Made by a program: the position numbers and the translations under genes | Part shown: positions 57,128 to 64,000 of the stretch, piece by piece | How positions within the stretch are numbered: position 1 is the stretch's first letter | Layout of the letters: every line of letters starts with the position of its first letter | NCBI GenBank assembly: GCA_028564925.1 | Contig: CM053034.1 | Span: 87,212,282 to 87,276,281, forward strand | Origin: Lithobates sylvaticus | Taxonomy: Eukaryota; Chordata; Amphibia; Anura; Ranidae | Direction of reading: 5' to 3' | DNA: 64,000 nt | The notes under the pieces: generated by a model | Told to the model about the DNA's origin: nothing | The model's input: the letters and a program-made list of their open reading frames with translations, nothing else | Database searches by the model: none

Positions 57128-58438
57128 TAGGGATAGGCCCGGTGTTCGATTCGAACCCATGTTCGAATCGAACATTGGCTGTTCGTCCGCTCGTCGAGTT
57201 CAGAACTCTGAGGGCCATTCGCATCAAATTTGTGCGAACGGTCCACAATGCACTGCGCCAGTCGCAGTGCATTGCTGGCTGATGATTGGCCAAGCATGCA
57301 CTGTTGCCCCGCATGCTTGGCCAATCATAGAGCCAGCAGCGAGGAGAGCAATAATTGGCCACAGGCAGGATGCCTGTGGCCAATTATAGCTCAGGGGGTT
57401 TAGTAGACGCCCCACACTATATAAGGCCGCCACGCCGGCGGCCTTGTGTAGTGTGTTCTGGCGTTAAGGGATAGAGGATTGATAGGCAGGGACAGTCTAA
57501 ACTATTTTCAATCATTCCTGAGTGGGGAAAGTGTAGGGAAAGAGGAAAAATAGGCAGGGGTAGTGTGTTCTTCTTAGGCATTTGCGTGTGGGGAAAGTGT
57601 AGGGAAAGAGGAATAATAGGCAGGGATAGTGTGTTCTTCTCAGGCATTTGCGTGTGGGGAAAGTGCTGTTCTCTACCAATACAGCCATTTGCAGGAGTTA
57701 GTGTGTGTGCTGTGTGAGTCTAGCACAGTACAGGCATACCCCACTTTTAAGTACACAATTGGGTTTATTTACTAAAGATAAAAAGTGCAAAATCAGGCTC
57801 ACTTCTGCATAGAAACCAATGAGCTTCTAACTCCAGCTTGTTCAATTAAGCTTTGTTAATATAACCTAGAAGCTCATTGGTTTTCTATGCAGAAGGGAGC
57901 CTGATTTTGCACTTTCCAGCTTTGGTAAATAAACCCCATTGTGTACTTAAAAGTGGGGTATGCCTGTATACAACCTGCACCTGTATCTGCCCTTCTGCCC
58001 TGTTGTCATCAAATCCAGCCATCTGCGACATGACATTAAAGCCGCAAGCAGTTTTAAATGGCTTCTTTTTTTCCTTTACAAATGTCATTTTGTGCAGGGA
58101 CAGTTCTAAACACAGGAAACACATGCCACTTCACAGGCATACTTTAGACACCCCAGGTACCATATTTAAAGGAATATTTCACTTTTTTTTTCACTTTATG
58201 CATCATTAAAATGACTGCTCCAGAAAAAACGTCCATTTTTAAAACTTCTTTTTGCATTGATACATGTCCCCGGGGGCAGGACCCGGGTCCCCAAACCTTT
58301 TTTATGACAATAACATGCATATTGGCCATTATAATTAGCACTTTAGATTTTGAACGTTCGCGTCCATTGTAACTAATAGAGTTCTAACATTCGTGCGAAC
58401 TTTCGGTCCATTCGCCGGGGGTGTTCGGCTCATCCCTA
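57128..58438 (+). mobile_element. Short hAT copy of the 2,157 family, with 8-bp target duplication
   Basis: Ends TAGGGATAGGCCCGG and, inward from the right, TAGGGATGAGCCGAACACC; flanks GTCCTGAG (57,120-57,127 and 58,439-58,446), inside LINE A. The first 290 bp and last 430 bp match the 10-kb hAT; the transposase is absent. Hairpins I (57,140-57,156/57,161-57,177), II (57,283-57,299/57,311-57,327) and III (57,351-57,366/57,372-57,387) are conserved. The interior has a short repeated GGGGAAAGTGTAGGGAAAGAG motif (about 57,525-57,660) and a nested MITE. Confidence 0.93.
57731..57966. mobile_element. TA-flanked fold-back MITE, Tc1/mariner-like
   Basis: CAGGCATACCCCACTTTTAA at the left is perfectly inverted at the right (TTAAAAGTGGGGTATGCCTG), with TA on both sides (57,729-57,730 and 57,967-57,968). 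The arms continue inward over most of the 236 bp (AATTGGGTTTATTTAC / GTAAATAAACCCCATT; GAAACCAATGAGCTTCT / AGAAGCTCATTGGTTTTC). No coding. Confidence 0.88.
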
Positions 58439-59304
58439 GTCCTGAGCATAGTTTAGCCAGTAATTTGCCTGCCTTGTTACCAAACCTGTGGAAATGTAGA
58501 GTAGAATACGATGTTTTGGCTGCTTCCTGTCGCTCTGCCCAAAGGTACATTTAGCCTGCCACCACACTTGTATGTTATCAGAGGTTTAGTATCAGTTGCT
58601 TGTGGGCTAAGCGTAACGCTTCATTAGCTTGCCTGTATTGTTGATTGGCCTGTTTTTTAAATTACGTGGTATAAGAGACAATTCTCCCCCAGAGGAAAGC
58701 TTTACCAGCTTCCCAAAAGAGGTTTGGTTCAGTGACGTGGGCTCCATTTGTGGAGGTATTCTTCCCATGCTTCATATAATACGTGGTCTAAGTCCTCATT
58801 ATCAGCCAGATATGAAGGAAAGCGCCACATGTGGGAGGGAGATGAAGGCTTAGCATGAGTAATGCATATGGCTATAGGGCTGTGGTCTGAAATTCTGGCG
58901 TCAGTGATTTCTGAATCACGTAGTACAGACAGTAACGCAGGGGAGGCAAAAAAGTAATCGATGCGAGAAAAGGAGTTATGCAGGGGTGAAAAAAAAGTAT
59001 ATTCTTGATCTGTCCGGTGCATTAAACGCCATATGTTTACAAAACTCATGGAGGCGATGGATTGTGCTAGAAGAGTAGGTAGGATAGATTTATGTGGTCT
59101 GTTTGTTGGGTCACTCGTACGATCATTGTGGACATAACAGAACTGAAGTCTCCACCTACTAAGTGCAGTGTCTCAGGGGCGGTTAGCATCCACTGCGCCA
59201 TGTCTCGAAAAAAAGAAGTGTCTGGCGAATTAGGAGCATAAATGTTGGTGATAACTACTTGTTTGTTGTCTAAAGTCATGTGGAAGGTCATTTTGCGGCC
59301 TGTC

Positions 59305-60280
59305 GAGTCAGTCTGATGATATCACGAGCATGTGACGCAACGCGTAGGGATTGGCCGGACAAACGATACCGGAAGTGCTGTGAGACTGGCGTCATATCGC
59401 CATTTTTATGCTGTTATATTGTTTTTTGAATGTAAGGGTTTTTACTTCTATCATTAAAATGCTTTATTAAGACATACTTCACTATTGGGCCCCCCTTTTT
59501 GTTCTGCTTCATTTCCATACTTTGGCGAGTTATCTCTGTGGGATCGCTGCCGCCATCTGTGTAGGGAGTTGGTGAGATATCCCCATTAGAAGCAACCAGT
59601 GAGTGGAGACATCATGGAAACGGAGTGGAGGTTAAGTGTATCCATCCCTTGGAAGCAGGAACCTTGGAGCCAGTGGAGGGAGATAGTGGAAGTGGAACAG
59701 ACCCCCGTGCCTTTTGGATGCCCGTGTATGTTTATTTACAGGTGAGAGGCTAGAGAGCACAATTTAGGATTAGGTCCTCACAAACCCACCATCCCTCACT
59801 TTGGAGATAGAAGATTACTGTCATCTCTGCTACCTCCTCTATATCTAGAGACGGTTCCCTTGTTTATGTACCATCTGGACTGTACCATTCAATTAATTAT
59901 CCTTTATTATTATATGGACTCTATTTTTTAATTATTATATGGACTTTATTTTTTATCCCTGCAATAGAATCGTCTGCACTTTTATCTCTCATCCACTTAT
60001 TTGATATTTACCAGGACCACTGTGTTTCCATTTTTACACCATAGCCTGTTTTTTATTCCAGTTATTTATGATAATTAGCACATTGAGCACTTTATTCATT
60101 ATTTATTTTATAGGTATGGTGTATATACACAATATTTGATATTCATCATTTATCACTATCGATTTTAGCACTTGGTGCACTACATATACATCGATTTATT
60201 TCATTGTTATATCATATTTATTTACATTATTTGGTGCATATTAGCACAAAATCATCACTTATTTTATCTTATTTTATCTC
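59305..60280 (+). mobile_element. Penelope-like or SINE-like block replacing part of LINE A
   Basis: It interrupts the LINE A endonuclease. It opens with CTGATGA, a TCAC/GTGA stem-loop and GCAACGCG (59,313-59,346), the motif arrangement seen at 18,080 and 40,023. It ends in a short ATTTTATCTT repeat. There is no coding frame. LINE sequence for some 60 residues is missing at the joint and no target duplication is visible, so it may be a replacement rather than a clean insertion. Confidence 0.45.
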
Positions 60281-61739
60281 CTGAAGTAGAGCCACATCCA
60301 TCCGGAGACGTTTCAAATGTTTAAGGATAGACATGCGCTTACTTGGAGAGCGAAGCCCCTTAACGTTCCATGAGATAATCTTTAGGTGATTCCCATCGGT
60401 TAAAGAGGCCATGTCTGGAAATGAGAAATGTAATGGGTTGGAGGGTTGCAATGGAGCCTCCCTGTAAGCACTGCTTCATCCATCTGAGAGTCTGTAAGTT
60501 TTATAGCGTAGAAAGTACAAGGTTGAACAGTGGATCAACATATGAACGGTCAAATGAGGAATAGGTTATCGTATCAACAAAACGTATACATAGGTCACCT
60601 GAGATGCATTTGAATATGTCTAACATGGGTTTAGTAATTAAAGGCAAACATTGGCACTGTGCTGTGTTTGACAGATATATAGTCAGAGTATATCCTCGAT
60701 CTGTCGGTGCATTAAACGTCCTATTGTGTGTGTGGACATGGCATTAGGGTTTCAAATATGTGGTAGCACATTCATGGGAGAGATAGGCATTCAGGATGTT
60801 TGAGCCAAAGATCCCAGTGCTTTTGGAATTTAGGAATGTGTAGGTGGGCTTTGGCGTACATAAATTCCATCAGGCAATGGTTATTCAGAAGAGCAATTAG
60901 CTCTGATAAAGAAGGGGGGTTGGGTTTCCAATTTTTCGCAATAGTTAGTCGAGTAGCAATAAATACGTGGGAGATGACCGTGTGGGAAGGTCGGGCCAGG
61001 TATCCATGTCCAGACCCAATAGCACCATTTGGGGTGTGAGGGATACAGGGGTTGGTAGGATGGAGAGGCGGAATCTATAAAGCATAGTCCAAAACGCAAT
61101 GATGGTTGGTCAGTTCCACCAAATGTGTTGTGGGGTGCCTGGAGTTCCACAGTTTCTTCAACAGAGGTTGGTGGAAGATAGTTAGATGCGGGCGAGTTTG
61201 GTTGGTGTCTCAGGTACCAGTTGTGAAATAACTTTTGCACAGTTTTTCAGTGTAGTATACATTTTGAGATTTTCAAAGGCGATTGGAGCGAGCGGTGCCA
61301 TTGTTGGGGGGTGTAGGTAATAGGTTTTCTGACCATTTTACCTTAGCTTGGGCTGAGCGTATAATGAGGTATTTGAAAAAATCTTTAGACCCAATGTGTC
61401 GGGTAGCTTGTAGCTGCTGGAAGGACATGAGTGTGGGGCCTTCATATAGGTTTCCAATATTTGAGATGTTTGCAGTGGTCCAGTCAGAGAAATTAATGTT
61501 AGATGTAAGAGTGTGGAGTGCCTCCAGAGGTATATTTGAGCGTAAACATAGCGGGATGCCTTTATAGCTTTGTATAGTGGCTTTCAATTTTATGATGGTG
61601 GCATTGATGGTGTCAAAGAATGTGTGAGTCCCTTGGAGCTGCAGAAGAAGAGCACTGAGAATCTGTTTTAGATGGGAAGCGAGTGCTGCGGTTTGTGGTG
61701 GCATTGTATTGTTTTTTTCTCGTGGGCCCCCAACTTAAT

Positions 61740-62566
61740 CAGGAGGCCTCTGATGTAGGCCTTGTGGGCATTCCATAGTGTAATGGGGTTGTCTATAGAC
61801 CTAGAATTGGTTGTAAAATAATGTTGCAGTTTGGATAAGATCTGTTTTTGATATTGTGGACGTGCAATAATAGAGGCCTTGAGCCTCCAGGTGGTCTAAT
61901 TTTGGTTTCTTGGACCAGCTGTAAAGTATGTTTGTCAGTCAAAAAGAGATCTATCTGGGAATAAGCATTTTGTGTGTGTGAGAAGAAAGTGTAATCCCTT
62001 TCTGTATCATGGAGGCATTTCCAGGGGTCATATCAGGGAGGAAAGAGAAGTAGAGCGTTTACGGGCAGGGTTTGAGGTGTCTAGTAAGGGGTCTGCAATT
62101 TGGTGGAAATCACCACATATGATCAAGGGGCCTTGTTTAAAAGGATCTAGTTTCTTCACAGTGGTTTTGTAGAAACGTTTCTTATTAGTATTGGGAGAGT
62201 AAATGTTCGCAATAGTCATCGTATGATTGTTGACAGCAGCATTGAGGATTATGAATCTGCCCTCGGGATCTATTTCGGTGTGAAATGGTTGGAAGAAAAC
62301 CAAGGAGAGTATAGCAAGCATAACCCCAGTCTTTGTGGAGTTTGCGAAGTAGCAGTGTGAATATTGTTTGTGAGTACATGAGGGGGGCTTGCTGGAGAGA
62401 AATGAGTTTCCTGTACACACAGTATGTCAGAGGCCTTTTGCATTGATGGATGTGAAAGTGATAGACATCTTGGCTGGTATTTAGTGGGGGAGGGGAAGTA
62501 CAGGACTTTCTGTTGTCGCACACAGGTAGGTGTAAGAGGTATTAGACCTATGATAGTGTTACACAT
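61740..62566 (-). pseudogene. LINE B endonuclease remnant
   Basis: Frames carry DILCVQETHF, DPEGRFIILNA, IANIYSPNTNKKRF, GPLIICGDFHQIADPLL and DYTFFSHTQNAYSQIDLFL, the standard landmarks of an APE-type LINE endonuclease. At least three frame changes break it. GDF is followed by H rather than N. Confidence 0.75.
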
Positions 62567-62645
62567 CAGGCAAAACAGAGCTGGCAGTCTAAAGTTAACC
62601 AGTAAAACAGTAATACAGTGAACAAAATTGGTAAAAGAAATAAAA

Positions 62646-63603
62646 TTATATAGAGAAACAAGAGAAGAAAAAAATAATTGCTGTTACCTGGGAAAATTCC
62701 CTCATTTTTTGCATCGTAGCAGCGGAGATATATGTGTATAATGACACAGAAGAGTAGGGATCAGGTAGGGGAGAAGTGGATCTGGCAGCCGCCATGATCT
62801 TTTCTTTCACCTGAAAGAAGTGGATGCGTGCTAATATGTGACGTGGTATAGATGCAGGGAGGTGGTTAGGTTTGGCAATGCAATGTACCACGTCAGCTTG
62901 ACGCAGTAGAGGAATGAGCGTGAGGACTAGCTGTTGGATGTAGGGGATCAGATCGGGAGGTTTAACAGTTTCTGGTACACCCCGGAATTTAATGTTTTTC
63001 CTCCTCGATCGGTCCTCTAAATCTACGAATTTGGCTTGCAGATAGTGTATCTCCTCAGTGTGTTGATCAGGGGCATCCGCCATTTCATTCGCCATTTCAT
63101 TATAGGCCACAGTGTGTTCAGTGATTTGCTTTTCTAGATCATCAGTGCGGTCTTCTACATGATCAATTCTAGAGTGTAGCATGGAGATAGAGGACCTCAG
63201 CTCGATGTGCATATCTTTTTGAAGGGATAGCAGCATAAGCTTAAGGGTGTGCTCAGATGCGAGGCTGGCAGTGTAGGTAGGGTGGCAGAGTAGCTAGGGT
63301 GGCAGAGCGAGTTACTTACAGAGTCTATAGCTGCTGGAGGATCCCAGTGTTGTTTTTTAAGCAGGGGGGCTTTGTTAGGAGAGAGGGCTGGAGACTGAGC
63401 GTCTCTCTTACCTCGATCAGTGGGAGAAGGCTGAGAGAAATCTGTGTCCGGAGCTGTGCTATCCATCTCTTCTGGTATGGTGACAAGTCCCCGTGATTCT
63501 CTAGTGTCTCGGGAGGAGGTGCAGGGTGCCGTTTCAGCGACATCTTTGCTGTTCTGCATGTCTGCTTTACTGAAGTAATCAATCTCGCACCGTGTACAGC
63601 CAC
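62646..63603 (-). pseudogene. LINE B ORF1 protein
   Basis: Two minus-strand frames, 63,559-63,197 (N-terminal, disordered, MQNSKDVAETAP...) and 63,236-62,646, with a frame change where they overlap. The second has a coiled coil (SISMLHSRIDHVEDRTDDLE), EDRSRRKNIKFRGVPE at the RRM start, and a C-terminal domain with HILARIHFFQVKEKIM and YISAATMQKMREFS. This is the RNA-binding ORF1 of an L1-like LINE. The endonuclease remnant begins about 80 bp after its stop. Confidence 0.85.
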
Positions 63604-63609
63604 ACTCCC

Positions 63610-64000
63610 CCAGTACTGCCTTTAAGGGCCCAAGGGATCTTGGTGCTTGGGTATCTGGACGACCTCCTGCTCAGAGATCACTCATTATAGGCTCTAGAAC
63701 AGAGCATAACATGCACAGTGCGGTATTTGGAAAGCTTAGGCTGGATCATAAATACTGAAAAGTCAGTCTTGAGACCAGCTCAAAGTCTAAAGTATTTAGG
63801 TCTGTTCCTAGATACGGTCCAAGCAAGGGTATTTTTGCCACCCGTAAGGATCAGGTGCATCAGATAAGGGGCACCAGGCAATCCTCCATTCGGCTCTGTA
63901 CGAGTCTTCTAAGGAGGATGGTATCCTCCTTCGAGGCAGTGCCCTATGCCCAGTTTCATTCCAGGCCTTTACAACAAGACATCTTGTTGGCATGGAACAG
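63610..64000 (+). mobile_element. DIRS-type fossil, continuation past the LINE composite
   Basis: The reverse transcriptase region resumes at once after the CCAGTACTG repeat, with a Y-L-D-D box near 63,655 and a downstream stretch like that after the box in the 37,288 element. It runs off the window. It belongs to the fossil at 43,500-46,496. Confidence 0.85.

Larger units (their letters stand above)
46497..60455 (-). mobile_element. LINE A, L1/Tx1-like, minus strand, interrupted three times
   Basis: Reading leftward: start of ORF2 at about 60,415 (LKIISWNVKGLRSPSKRM, ALLQE), then a foreign block (59,305-60,280), the rest of the endonuclease (59,304-58,660: TNIYAPNSPD, GGDFS, RIDYFF, SDHSPIA), a hAT MITE, the reverse transcriptase (57,127-55,700), a plus-strand LINE, and the ORF2 C-terminus (48,003-46,990), then the 3' UTR and tail. 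No ORF1 can be assigned to it with certainty. Confidence 0.8.
46497..63609 (-). mobile_element. 17-kb composite of minus-strand LINEs in the DIRS fossil
   Basis: The outer flanks are the same 9-mer CCAGTACTG (46,488-46,496 and 63,610-63,618), and the DIRS polymerase region continues across them. The left edge is a poly-T run (46,497-46,512), the 3' tail of a minus-strand LINE; the right edge is the 5' end of a minus-strand LINE with ORF1 just inside. Two ORF2 copies of different type lie between (here called A, left, and B, right). Later insertions: 48,021-55,558, 57,128-58,438 and 59,305-60,280. Confidence 0.8.
60760..63609 (-). mobile_element. LINE B, minus strand, lacking the reverse transcriptase
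   Basis: Reading leftward: ORF1 (63,603-62,646), endonuclease remnants (about 62,560-61,740), then directly the ORF2 C-terminus (61,704-60,790: ISNIGNLYEGPTLMSF, ARLTIAKNWK-like region, FQKHWDLWLKH). About 1.5 kb of reverse transcriptase sequence is absent. Several frame changes are present in what is left. No poly-A tail is visible at the left edge. Confidence 0.75.

Overview
The window looks like a repeat-packed stretch of a large amphibian genome, most likely a frog. I infer this from the mix of elements: DIRS/Ngaro-type tyrosine-recombinase retroelements, L1/Tx1-like LINEs, hAT transposons with TAGGGATGAGC-type ends, and many TTAA-flanked MITEs. I found no host exon, tRNA, rRNA or CRISPR array. 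Every long reading frame that makes sense belongs to a mobile element or is a by-product of a tandem repeat.

Layout. 1-2,148: unassigned sequence, two adjacent TTAA MITEs and a near-perfect hairpin. 2,157-12,201: a 10-kb hAT transposon with an exact 8-bp target duplication, a BED-finger transposase split by a frame change, and a 64-bp minisatellite of about 64 copies just upstream of the transposase start. 13,964-15,905: a second, internally deleted hAT with its own target duplication and the same plan. 16,600-19,190: Ngaro/DIRS gag fossil with an 837-bp insertion that has direct repeats at its ends. 21,434-22,690: 5'-truncated LINE. 22,841-23,832: a tiny DIRS end remnant, a hAT MITE and a 600-bp fold-back. 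24,300-32,403: one TTAA element split by a full-length LINE (with target duplication) and by a solo-LTR-like block. 33,082-42,834: truncated LINE, Ngaro fossil, hAT fragment, DIRS terminal remnant, then a structurally complete DIRS fossil with inverted ends and an internal complementary region. 43,500-64,000: another DIRS fossil, interrupted by a TTAA MITE and by a 17-kb composite of minus-strand LINEs. That composite holds a nearly intact plus-strand LINE, a hAT MITE (itself carrying a TA-flanked MITE) and a Penelope-like block.

The insertions give a relative chronology. DIRS fossils and the oldest LINEs are hosts; hAT copies and the 48,021-55,558 LINE are late arrivals. That LINE shows only three lesions in about 1,650 codons.

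The most unusual signals are: (1) three subterminal hairpins in the TAGGGAT hAT family whose sequences change between copies while base pairing is kept; (2) a minisatellite directly upstream of the transposase start in two different hATs; (3) an element with direct terminal repeats, a 9-bp target duplication and a hammerhead-like motif; (4) seven hairpins in a row inside one MITE.
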